Part shown: positions 1 through 10,630 of the stretch, piece after piece
Position numbering within the stretch: the first letter of the stretch is position 1
How the letters are laid out: the number at the start of each line of letters is the position of its first letter
Assembly (NCBI GenBank): GCA_037974665.1
Contig: CM075765.1
Span: forward strand, 59,050,247 to 59,114,246
Source of the DNA: Ehretia macrophylla
Taxonomy: Eukaryota > Streptophyta > Magnoliopsida > Boraginales > Ehretiaceae
DNA: 64,000 nucleotides
Direction: 5' to 3'
Program-made: the position numbers and the translations under genes
The notes under the pieces: generated by a model
What the model saw: the letters and a program-made list of their open reading frames with translations, nothing else
What the model was told of the DNA's origin: nothing
Database searches by the model: none

Positions 1-520
1 GGGCCACCGTCATGTTACCCTGGTTCAAGTGCATGAAATCCTCAATCCACCTATGCCTGGAAACTACAGGTACATATTTCTCCTTGAATGCCTTAATGAA
101 ATTACCCCACAAGCGAGGTGTCTGATCAGTTTCCCACAGTGCCTCCACAGTGTGCCACCAATGTTCAGCATCCCCGTGCAACAAAAACTTTTCTTCATCA
201 GTATAATCAAGTGGCCTGAAAATCCTCTCGATCTTGGATAGCCAAGCCTCTGCTTTCTCATCATCAGCTTCCCCGTGGAATTTGGACGGGTGAAAGTCAA
301 AGAACTCCTTCATTCTGCTATGTCTCCCATGGTTACCATCATTCCTGTTGTTATTGTTGTTGGCTTCACGTGCATCTTGATGTTCTATCACTCGTGACAC
401 GCGATCCATGGCATTCGCCATCATGTTAAACATAGCTATGCTGGGATTAGTTTGATAAGCATCTCCGGTCTCTTGGGGCTTACCCCTCCAATTAGTAGTG
501 CGAGTACTAGGGCCAGCCAT
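1..520 (-). CDS. Tekay-type Ty3/gypsy gag, N-terminal part (cut by window edge)
   Basis: Reading leftwards from an ATG at 520-518, the frame stays open for 173 codons to the window edge, so it has no stop here. Gag is the structural capsid protein that packages the retrotransposon RNA. The start MAGPSTRTT is shared with the gag at 33452. An Asn-rich stretch lies near residues 55-65, followed by the retrotransposon gag core with FHPSKFHGEADDEKAEAWL and GDAEHWWH. Compared with the copy at 33452 it lacks five residues just before FLLHG, an in-frame 15-bp difference. It belongs to the element whose 5' LTR is 791-4364. Whether the rest of the element is intact cannot be seen. Family assignment is by similarity to the gag-pol copies further right. 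Confidence 0.9.
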   Translation of the reverse strand, partial: MAGPSTRTTNWRGKPQETGDAYQTNPSIAMFNMMANAMDRVSRVIEHQDAREANNNNNRNDGNHGRHSRMKEFFDFHPSKFHGEADDEKAEAWLSKIERIFRPLDYTDEEKFLLHGDAEHWWHTVEALWETDQTPRLWGNFIKAFKEKYVPVVSRHRWIEDFMHLNQGNMTVA

Positions 521-790
521 CTATAGGCATAGATTACGATGCACAATTTATTGAAATACGACAAACAAGAATTTAATGCATAAGATATGCAACATAATAT
601 AGATACACAATTCTAGAAACAATTAAGGCATGTTAATCACTTAAGCACATAGAACATAGAAGGCACAATTAACATTATGACATAATAACATATGGACAAG
701 TCATCCTAATTATCTTTGGCCTCTACCCATGGTCCGAGAGTTAAACCCGGCTTAAGCAATCTAAGCTCTGATATCATTCTTTCCATAAGG
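521..790 (-). other. Untranslated leader of the left Tekay element, with primer binding site at 765-776
   Basis: This lies between the gag start and the 5' LTR. The primer site reads TGATATCAGAGC on the minus strand, one base from the TGGTATCAGAGC used by elements primed with initiator methionine tRNA. It starts about 14 bases inside the LTR edge. The rest is AT-rich and has no reading frame. The stretch near 710-750 matches the leader of the inner Tekay copy and the end of the LARD-like element, as expected for packaging or priming signals. Confidence 0.85.
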
Positions 791-3700
791 TGTCACGCCC
801 CAACCCGGCCTATAAAGATTAGACTAGGGTGTGAACTAAACATTTAAGCCATGTCTCGTACTTAGTCGTTCATAAAAGTTTAACACTTAACGTTTAGCCT
901 AAACTCCATAATTTTCTAAAAAACTGGCAGCATAACGGCTGTAATTGGGCTCTTTAGTTTGGCCTAGTTCTCTAAATGCCTCAAATTTCATTTCCAACTA
1001 AGATTACTATTTACCGTCAATTGAAACGCCTACTAGTTATCTCAATGTCTCGTTTGATTAATATCTAGCATGATACCATGTCTCGTTTTTTTATTAACCC
1101 TCGTTACAAAAGTACCTGTTGACCTTAGCTTAACAATCGTTACCTGCTTAAGATTGGGTAGGTTCATTTTACTTAGTCCTTACCGGATACTTCATAATCC
1201 TATGATAGTTACTAACTAGTAATGATAGCAAAACGACCATAGTAGTGTCTGTCTAGTTATTATCAGTACAAGCCAAAATTAGACCCCAAATTACAACGGG
1301 GGTCTTTTACATTACAAACATCAAGCAACATGAAAATAAATAGTCTTCAAGCAGCATAGTGTTCACAATGGCCATAATCAAGCAAAGCACATAGGACAGG
1401 CAATCATTCCAAGGAATAATCGTTAGGCACGTCGTCCTCGGGTACCTGTTCTTGATCTTCTTCACCTGAGATGATAAAAGAGGGTGAGTCCTTATGAACT
1501 CAACGAGGGGGAACGAGAAATAGGTTTTGAAACTCATTTTCCGGTTCAACTTATGAAAACCCTTTTTGCAAGCATGAATATATCACAAATGAGTACATAA
1601 CAAATAATATAAAAGTAAAGGAACACAATTACCCGTCTTTCCTCCCTGAGGTCCTCCAGGAACCAAGCGATAGTACTTATACACATAGTAAAAAGGATAC
1701 GGTGAGCTTTTGCTCTCAGTTCATCTCAGTATCAGTTGTTGCGGTCGACATCAAATCATCCCCTTATCACGCCAAATGGGTGTACTCTGGATGTACCCCG
1801 AAATCCTACAACCCAACTCTCCGAGGAAGTCTAGCCCCCAAGCGAGAGAGGGAATTGGACAATGGTAGTCACGGTTGCACCGGCAAGCCCGATGCCACCC
1901 GGTGTGCGTGAACGCTACCACGCCAGAATGAAAGGTTGCAACCTTGTATGCAATGTACATTTATGACATTTAATATATCACATTATGAGGACAACAAAGT
2001 AGGTTGCCTCCGAGCAGTCATAAGATTGTACATTGACAAGTAAACAAGCGAGGCACGATAAGACAAGTAATTTCACTTGAAAGGCACATGGAGTTATATG
2101 AACATTAAACGGGAAGCCATGTAACGCACATAAATCAAGTCGTATAACTCATTTCAAAGTTCAAGTAATCAAATAACAAGATTATTCAACATGCAACGAC
2201 ATCTACGTAGGACCGGGTGCAAGAAAAGCCTACTTATCAACATGAAATCATCGAAATCATATTTAGAGCTACAAGGGCAACTACGGGCGGCCTACAAAAC
2301 ACATAATCCAGCACAACATCCCAAGGATCAACACTTAGCAAATTCACCTAGTTACTAGGGTTCCAATTCGTGCTTACCCGTGCGATTAAGCCCCAAGTCA
2401 TCTCAAAATCAAACTCAAGCCATGCATCGATTGATTCAAACACCCTCAAGTATTCAAAACAGTCCACACAACATCCTAATGCCACAATCCCAAGCATTTA
2501 ACACAACAAGAGAAGCTACAATAATTTTTCTAAGCATATCACTAAGTGAAACCCTCACTGCAATGGGCTGTTTTCTCACTGTCATTAAGACAAGCAAACA
2601 ATCTCCAAATCCCATGAATAAGATTTCAAATTAAAGCTTAATAAGTGAACTAAATTTAGAAATAAACCTCGCATCATTTGGAGTTCAGGTTCAATAGTTA
2701 TAGCCAAAACAGTGGGATTGCACAAAACTGTCCAGATTTGCACACATTTCAATACTTGTCATTTTTTAGGTCCTTAGGTTCAGATTTAGCCTTAGTCCAT
2801 TTCTGACAAAAACGTCCAGAACTGAAAATTCTAGCAGCGCACAAAATTTAATACATTTTGGATTCATTTACTAAGTCAAAACTGGTTCGTTCCACAAGGT
2901 CAGTGAATCTGCCAAAACCTGCTTCATTTTTCCAGACTTTTCAGATTTGGACACATTTTAATGATTTGCCATTTTGAGGACTTTAGAGTCAAAATTATCT
3001 TTGGCCTATTTCTGTGAAAAATGTTCAGAACTGGAAAAAATAGTTACCTACCAATTTTCACTCATTTTCAACATCATTTACCTTGCCAAAATCACCTTGT
3101 ACCAACAAGACAGAAAGCTGTCACATGCACGATTTCATCTAACATCACATTCTAGCCCAAAATCTTGCCATGCATGGTTGTAAAAGCTTATGAACACACA
3201 TATATCTCAAGTACAGAAGAAAATATAAACATTTAAGAGCATGCATGTGGGTTTTTTGAAAGATTTTCAAGAAGTTTTAGCCCTCACCTTAGCAAAACAA
3301 CAAGAAGATGCACAAGACTCTTGGTGAAGCACAAAGTTGATCTTCTTCCTTGCTTAGCCGAGACACCACTCGATTTTCTCTATTTTTCCTAGCTTAGTGA
3401 CCAAGTTCTTAGTAGATACATGTGGTTAGAACAAGAAGAAAAGAAATGGAAGCTAGCAAACTCACCTAAGCCGAAATGGTTGTTCAAAGAGCTTGCATGT
3501 GAGTTTTCTTGCAACCTAGCTTGCTTAGTCGAGTTCCCTAACTTTTTGCTTGCCTTGATTAACCATGGAGTGATGAAGATGAGCTATGGAGCATAGGAAC
3601 TCAGCCAAAGCCGAGAGAAAGAGAGAAGAATGAGAGGGAGAGAGAGAAATGTGAGGAAATGAGAGAAATGAAAGAAAAATAGAAGCTTGTGCAATTGTTG

Positions 3701-4364
3701 AGGCTTGTGTCGGCCTTGGGCATGTAAAAATCAGATTTGTGTCTTCAAGAAGCATGGTTTTTGAATTACCTAGCATGGCAAGGAGCTTATGTCGAGATTG
3801 GTGGAGTTTGGTAGAGTTTTGAGCTAGTTTCTTTTATGCATTTGTGTCATAACTTGTCATAGAATTGTCTAGAATTAATTTTGAATTGAGCAAGCAAGCA
3901 TAAATGCCACAAGGTGGTCGGCCAAGGCATGAAAATGCTGAATCTTTGTCATCTTTTGAGCATTAATTAATTGTATGTTTGAAAAGGCAAAAGAATAAGG
4001 AATAAAGAATAAGGAATGTCTAGCTTTTTGTGAGATTTTGTCTTCTAGTGGGTTGAATTAGTAATTTAATATTAGTTAGTGGAATTTATAGGATTAATTA
4101 TTGATCTAGTGCTTCGTGTAAGATGCTTTCTTGATTAACGTTAGGGCACATTTTCCTAGGTCTAGGGCACACACTACGAGGTAGGGCACGAACTACGAGA
4201 CGAATGTACATTTTCTATGTAAATGCACGTAACCCTAAATGAATGCACGTAATTGCAAGGTACATAAAACGAAACACGATTCTTAAACCTAGGTCAAGGC
4301 ACTCAAATCTAGGTTAGGGCACACGAAACGAGGTAGCACACGTAAATCGAGGTCGGGCCTCACA
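791..4364 (-). repeat. 5' LTR of the left Tekay element (3574 bp)
   Basis: On the minus strand it starts TGTGAGGCCCGACC and ends TTGGGGCGTGACA, the termini shared by every Tekay LTR here. It joins the satellite at 4365; the flanking CAACG is the expected 5-bp target duplication, but its partner is left of the window. Inside are the family landmarks: a terminal block of degenerate GCGTGC repeats (about 4140-4364), a pyrimidine/purine tract (about 3600-3680), a duplicated ~210-bp module (about 2690-3110), a GC-rich core (about 1780-1920), an acidic mini frame behind a splice-acceptor-like site (about 1400-1475) and the AGACCCC hairpin (about 1280-1305). No gene is carried. Confidence 0.93.
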
Positions 4365-7300
4365 CAACGTACGATATGGGAGGAAAAAAGTACTCGAAAC
4401 AGATGAAAACATTCAATTTTAGGCCTTGAAAATAGGCGCAGCCGAGCAAGCTTGCTACCCCCGTCTTAGAGCTCACGGAGAGCTTTCCAACGGTATGCTG
4501 TGCACCGCGTAACTCCGTACGAATCAAAAGTTATGGGCACCTTTGCGACGGAGACCTGGTCCCAAGCCCCACGCCCTCGGTTTGCGGGCCCAGCCTCTAC
4601 GTGAAGCAAAGTTGTCTTGCCCAAGGTGCCATGAGATTCAGTAAGAGAAATGTGATGGATTAGGTTGTCGTCCTTTTTGCGGCTCACGACGTATGATCCG
4701 GGATGAAGAAACAGCACAAAAGAAGAAAAGTATCTCGAAACTGATGAAAACGTTCGATTTTGGGCTCCAAAAATAGGTGCAGCTTAGCAGGCTAGTTGTT
4801 CCGGTCGTAGAGCTCTCGGAGAACTTTCCAACGGTATGCTGTGCGCCGTGTAACTCCTTACGGATCAAAAGTTGTGGGCACCGGAGAGACGGAGACTTGG
4901 TCCCAAGCCCCACGCCCTCGGTTTGCGGGCCCAGCCTCTACGTGAAGCAAAATTGTCTTACCCAAGGTGTCGTGGGATTTAGTAATAGAAACGTGATGGA
5001 TTATGTTGTCATCCTTTTTGCGGCTCACGACGTACAATCCGGGATGAAAAAATAGCGCAGAAGTAGAAAAGTGTCCCGAAACTAATGAAAACGTTCGATT
5101 TTAGGCTCTGAAAACTGACACAGCCGAGCAAGCTTGTTGCCCCCGTCATAGAGCTCTCGGAGAGCTTTCCAACGGTATGCTGTGCGCCGCGTAACTCCTT
5201 ACGAATCAAAAGTTATGGACACCTTTGCGACGGAGACCTGGTCCTAAGCCCTACACCCTCGGTTTGCGGGCACATCCTCTATTTGAAGCGAAGTTGTCTT
5301 GCCCAAGTTGTCGTGGGATTCAGAAATAGAAATGTGATGGATTAAGTTGTCATCCTTTTTGCGGCTCACGACATACGATCCGGGATGGAAAAACAACGCA
5401 AAAGAAGAAAAGTGTCCTGAAACTGATGAAAATGTTTGATTTTGGGCTCCGAAAATAGGCACAGCCGAGCAGGCTCGCTTCCCCCATTGTAGACCTCTCG
5501 GAGAACTTTCCAACGGTATGTTGCGCACCGTGTAACTCCTTACGGATCAAAAGTTATGGGCACCGGAGAGACGGAGACTTGGTCCCAAGCCCCACGCCCT
5601 CGGTTTACGGCCCCAGCCTCTACGTGAAGCGAAGTTGTCTTGCCCAAGGTGTCGTGGGATTCTGTTATAGAAATGTGATGGATTAGGTTGTCGTCCTTTT
5701 TGCGGCTCACGACGTACGATCCGGGACGAAAAACAGCGCAAAAGAAGAAAAGTGTCCCGAAACTAATGAAAATGTTTAATTTTGGGCTCCGAAAATGGTC
5801 GCCAAAGCAAGCTTGTTGCCCCCGTCGTAGAGCTCTCGGAGAGCTTTCCAACGGTATGTTGTGCGCCGCGTAACTCCTTACGGATAAAAAGTTATCGGTA
5901 CCGGAGCGACGGAGACCTGGTCTCAAGCCCCACGCCTTCTGTTTGCGGGCTCAGCCTCTACGTGAAGCGAAGTTGTCTTGCCCAAGGTGCCGTGGGATTC
6001 AGTAGTAGAAATGTGATGGATTAGGTTGTCGTCCTTTTCGCGGCTCACGACGTACGATCCGGGACAGAAAAACAGCGCAAAAGAAGAAAATTGTCCCGAA
6101 ACTAATGAAAACGTTCGATTTTGGTCTCCGAAAATGGGCACAGCCGAGCAGGCTTGTTGTCCCCCTCGTAGAGCTCTCGTAGAGCTTTCTAACGGTATAT
6201 TGTGCACTGCGTAAAACCTTACAGATCAAAAGTTATAGGCACCAGAGCGACGGAGACTTGGTCCCAAGCCCTACGCCCTCGGTTTGCTGGCCCAGCCTCT
6301 ACGTGTAGTTAAGTTGTCTTGCCCAAGGTGCCGTGGGATTCAGTAAGAGAAATGTGATGTATTAGGTTGTCGTCCTTTTTGCGGCTCATGACGTATGATA
6401 CGTGACGGAAAAATAGCGCAAAAGAAGAAAAGTGTCCCGAAACTGAAGAAAACCTTCGATTTTGGGCTCCAAAAACAAGTGCAGCCAAGTAGGCTTGCTA
6501 CCCATGCCGTAGAACTCTTGGAGAGCTTTCCATCGGTATGTTGTACGCCGTGTAACTCCTTGCGGATCAAAAGTTATGGGCATCAGAGAGACGGAGACTT
6601 GGTCCCAAGCCCCACGCCCTCGGTTTGCAGGCCCAGCCTCTACGTGAAGCGAAGTTGTCTTGCCCAAGGTGCCGTGGGATTTGGTAATAGAAATGTGATG
6701 GATTAGGTTGTCGTCCTTTTCGCAGCTCACGACGTACGATCCGGGACAAAAAAATAGCGCAACAGAAGAAAAGTGTCCCGAAACTGATGAAAACATTCGA
6801 TTTTGGTCTTCGAAAATAGGCGCAGCCAAGCTGGCTTGCTGCCCCAGTCGTAGAGCTCTTGGAGAGCTTTCCAACTGTATGTTGTGCGCCGCGTTACTCC
6901 TTACTGATCAAAAGTTATTGTCACCGGAGCAACGGAGACTTGGTCCCATGCCTCACACACTCGGTTTGCGGGCCCAGCCACTACGTCAAAGCGAAGTTGT
7001 CTTGCCCAAGGTGCCATGGGATTCGGTAATATAAATGCGATGGATTAGGATTTCGTCCTTTTCGTTGCTCACGGCGTACGATCCACGACAGAAAAACAGC
7101 CAAAAGAAGAAAAATGTCCCGAAACTGATGAAAACTTTTGATTTTGGGCTCCAAAACTAGGCGCAGCCGAGCAGGTTTGCTGCCCCTGTCATAGAGCTCT
7201 CGGAGAGCTTTCCAACGGTATGCTATGCGCCGTGTAACTCCTTACGGATCAAAAGTTATGGGCACCGGAGAGACGGAGACTTGGTCTCAAGCCTTACGCC

Positions 7301-7568
7301 CTTGGTTTGTGGGCCCAGCCTCTACGTGAAGCGAAGTTGTCTTGCCCAAGGTGCCGTGGGATTCGGTAAGAGAAATATGATGGATTAGGTTGTCGTCCTT
7401 TTTGCGGCTCACGACATACGATTCGGGACGAAAAAACAGCGTAAAATAAGAAAAGTATCCCGAAACAGATGAAAACGTTCAATTTTAGGCTCTGAAAACA
7501 GGTGCAGCCGAGCAAGCTTGCTACCACTGTCTTAGAGCACTCGGAGAGCTTTCCAACGGTATGCTGTG
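4365..7568. repeat. 341-bp satellite array, block I (about 9.4 monomers)
   Basis: A head-to-tail tandem repeat. The landmark CTTACGGATCAAAAGTTATG recurs near 4861, 5202, 5543, 5881, 6222, 6563, 6904 and 7245, almost always 341 bp apart. Other landmarks are GAGCTCTCGGAGAGCTTTCC, GGTTGTCGTCCTTTT, CTCACGACGTACGATCCGG and CCAAGCCCCACGCCCTCGG. Monomers differ from each other by roughly 5-15% by eye. The minus strand has few stops, so it yields spurious frames up to about 160 codons; 341 is not a multiple of three, so these frames rotate and are not genes. The block is cut on the right by a solo LTR; the monomer resumes at 11143. Confidence 0.96.
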
Positions 7569-7574
7569 TGTGAG

Positions 7575-7800
7575 GCCCGACCTCGATTTGCGTGCGATAC
7601 CTCGTTTCACATAGCCTAACCTAGATTTGCGTGCCTGGACCTAGGTTTAAGAATTGTGTTCGTTTTGTGTGCCATGCATTGAATTACGTGCATTCATTTA
7701 GGGTTGCGTGCATTTATTTGGAAAACGTGCGTTCGTCTCGTAGTGTGTGCCCTACCTCGTAGTGCGTGCCCTAGACCTAGGAAAGCGTGCCCTCACGCTA
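7575..7800 (+). repeat. Degenerate ~20-bp GCGTGC repeats at the LTR edge
   Basis: About ten imperfect units of 16-24 bp follow the LTR start. Typical units are ACCTAGATTTGCGTGCC and ACCTCGTAGTGCGTGCCC. All share a core close to GCGTGC or ACGTGC. The same block stands at this edge in every copy of the family and is roughly twice as long in the LARD-like LTRs (about 47300-47788 and 54090-54583). Its role is unknown; the terminal position in U3 makes protein binding or a methylation target possible, which is inference. Confidence 0.75.
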
Positions 7801-8860
7801 ATCAAGAAAGCATCTTTCACGAAGCACTAGGTCATTAATTAATCCTACAAATTCACTAACTATTATTAAATTACTAATTCAACCCACTAGAAGACAAAAT
7901 CTCACAAAATGCTAGACATTCCTTATTCTTTATTCCTTATTCTTTTTGCACTTTTAACACACAATTAAATAATGCTCAAAATATGACAAAAATTCAGATT
8001 TCTTAAGCCTTGGCCAACCACCTTGTGGCATTCATGCTTGCTTGCTCAATTCAAAATTAATTCTAGACAACTTATGACAATTCTATGACACAAATGCATA
8101 AAAAATTGCTCAAGGACCTCCTCAAAACTCCACCAATCTCGACATATGCCCTTTCCCATGCTAGGTGATTCAAAATTCAAGCTTCTTGAAGACACAAATC
8201 TGATTTTTTGGTACGCCCAAGGCCGAACATACTTCATCAATTGCAAGGCCTTCACTCTTTGTCATTTTCTCTCATTCTCCTCACATTTCTCTCTCTCCCT
8301 CTCATTCTTCTCTCTCTCTCTCGGCCTTGGCTGAGTTTCATCTTACCATTGCTCATCTTCATCATTCCATGGTGCATCAAGACAAGCAACAAGCAAAGAA
8401 ACTCGACCAAGCTAGCTAAGTTGCAAGAATCACACATGCAAGCTCTTTAAGTCACCATTTCGGCCTTGGTGAGTTAGGTAGCTTCCATTTGTTTTCTTCT
8501 TGTTCAAACCACATGCATCTACTAAGAACTTGGCCACTAAGCTAGGAAAAATAGAGAAAATCGAGTTGGAGTCTCGGCTAAGCAAGGAAGAAGAAGAAAT
8601 TTGTGCTTCATCAAAGTTTTGTGCATCTTCTTGTTGATTTACTAAGGTGAGGGCTAAAACTTCTTGAAAATCTTTCAAAAATCCACATGCATGCTCTTAA
8701 ATGTATGTCCTTGCTTCTGTACTTGAGTTATATGTGTGTTCATAAGCTTTTACAACCATGCATGGCAAGATTTTGGCTTGAAGGAGATGATAGATGAAAT
8801 CGGGTTTGGTGACAGCTTTCTGTCTTGTGGTTACGAGGTGAGTTTGGCTAGGCATATGAT

Positions 8861-9250
8861 GTTGAAAATGCATTAAAATTGGTAGGTAACTATTTTTGCC
8901 AGTTTTGAACATTTTTCGCAGAAATAGGCCAAAGATAATTTTGACTCTAAGGTCCTAAAAATGGAAAATCATTAAAATGTGTCCAAATCTGGAAGTCTGG
9001 AAAAAATGAAGCAGGTTTTGGCAGATGCACTGACCTTGTAGAACGAACCAGTTTTGGCTTAGTAAATGATGTCCAAAATGCATGAAATTTGGTGTGCTGC
9101 TATATTTTTCAGTTTTGGACATTTTTGTCAGAAATGAACTAAGGCTAAATCTGACCCTAAAGACCTCAAAAACGATAAGTATTGAAATATGTGCAAATCT
9201 GGACAGTTTTGTGCAATCCCACTGTTTTGGCTATAACTATTGGACCCGAA
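8861..9250 (+). repeat. Internally duplicated ~210-bp module of the Tekay LTR
   Basis: Two diverged direct copies start near 8861 (GTTGAAAATGCATTAAAATT) and 9071 (GTCCAAAATGCATGAAATTT). Shared landmarks in order are CAGTTTTGAACATTTTT / CAGTTTTGGACATTTTT, AGAAAT..AC/CCAAAG, CCTAAAAATGG / CCTCAAAAACG and CAAATCTGGA. The same pair is present in all the other Tekay LTRs, for example near 30952 and 31160, so the duplication predates the family's spread. Confidence 0.75.
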
Positions 9251-10440
9251 CTCCAAATGATGCAAGGTTTGTTTCTGATTTTATTTCATTTCTTAGTATT
9301 TAATTTGACATCTTATTCACTGGAATTGGAGATTGTTTACTTGTCTTAATGATTGTGAGAAAACAGCCTATTGCAGTGAGGGTTTCACTTAGTTATATGC
9401 TTAGAAAATTTGTTGTAACTTCTCTTGTGGTATTAAATACTTGGGATTGTGGCATTGGGATGTTGTGTGGACTGTTTTGAGTACTTGGTAATGTTTGAAT
9501 TAATTGATGCATGGCTTGAGATTGATTTTGAGTTGACTTGGGGCTTAATCGCACGGGTAAGCATGAAATGGAAACCCTAGTGACTAGGTAAACTTGCTAA
9601 GTGTTGATCCTTTGGATATTGTGTGTAATTATATGTTGAGTAGGCTGCCCGTAGTTGCCCTTATAGTCCAAAATGTGATTTTGATCATTGCATGTTGACA
9701 AATAGGCCTTTCTTGCATCCAAACCCACGTAAATGTTGTTGCATGTTGAATAGTCTTATTATTTGATTATGTGGACTTTGAATTGAGTTATATGACTTAA
9801 TTTACATGTGTACATGGCTGCCCGTTTAATGTTCATATAACTCCATGTGTCTTTCAAGTGAAATTACTTGTCTATTCGTGCCTCGCTTGTTTACTTATCA
9901 ATGTGCAATCTTATGACTGTCCGGAGGCAACCTACTTTGTTATCCTCCTAATGTGATATATTAAATGTCATAAAAGTGTATTGCATATGAGGTTGCAACC
10001 TTTCTTTCTGGCGTGGTAGCTTTCACGCACACCGGGCGGCATCGGGCTTGCCGGTGCAACCGTGACTACCATTGTCCAATTCCCTTTCTCGCTTGGGGGC
10101 TAGACTTCCTCGGAGAGTTGGGTCGTAGGATTTCGGGGTACATCCGGAGTACACCCACTTGGCGAGATAAGGGGATGATTTGAAGTCGGCCGCAACAACT
10201 GAGAGCAAGAGCTCATCTTATCCTTTTACTATATGTATAAGTACTCTCGCTTGGTTCCTAGAGGACCTCGGGGATGAAAGACTGGTAATTATGTTCCTTT
10301 ACTTTATATTATTGTTATGTACTTAATTGTGTACATTCATGCTTACAAAAGGATTTTCATAAGTTGAACCGGAAAATGAGTTTCAAAACCTATTTCTCGT
10401 TCCCCTCACTGAGTTCATAAGGACTCACCCTCTTTTATCA

Positions 10441-10508
10441 TCTCAGGTGAAGAAGATCAAGAACAGGTACCTGAGGACGATGTGCCTAACGATGATTCCT
10501 TGGAGTGA
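10441..10508 (+). other. Conserved acidic mini reading frame behind a 3' splice-site-like sequence in the LTR
   Basis: The pyrimidine-rich TTTTATCATCTCAG ends at 10446. From 10449 the frame encodes a 19-residue acidic tail ending DVPNDDSLE, then TGA at 10506-10508. The same frame and stop recur in the LTRs at 1400-1475 and 32517-32576 and in the reverse-strand LTRs near 21840, 44530 and 51320. Length differences between copies are multiples of three and many changes fall on third positions. One copy, near 26745, has lost a base. No start codon lies in frame just upstream (TGA at 10410), so it would need splicing to an upstream exon. Translation is inference. Confidence 0.4.
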
Positions 10509-10605
10509 TTACCTGTCCTATGTGCTTTGCGTTATTGTGGCTATTTGTGAACTATGCTACTTGAAGACTATTTCTTTTTATGTTGCTCAATGTTTGTAGT
10601 GTAAA

Positions 10606-10630
10606 AGACCCCCGTTGTAATTTGGGGTCT
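10606..10630 (+). promoter_or_regulatory. Conserved AGACCCC / GGGGTCT hairpin in the LTR
   Basis: A 7-bp perfect inverted repeat with an 11-base AT-rich loop, at the same place in every Tekay LTR: 1281-1305, 21705-21729, 26591-26615, 32675-32699, 39630-39654. In the two LARD-like LTRs one arm carries a single change (GGGGGCCT). A role in RNA 3'-end formation within R is possible but not shown. Confidence 0.45.

Noticed and set aside
3590-3690. GA/CT-rich tract in the LTRs as a simple microsatellite locus
   Set aside because: It is a fixed part of every Tekay LTR (also near 8270, 24020, 28930, 30360), not an independent expansion; it may be a promoter pyrimidine patch but I cannot show that.
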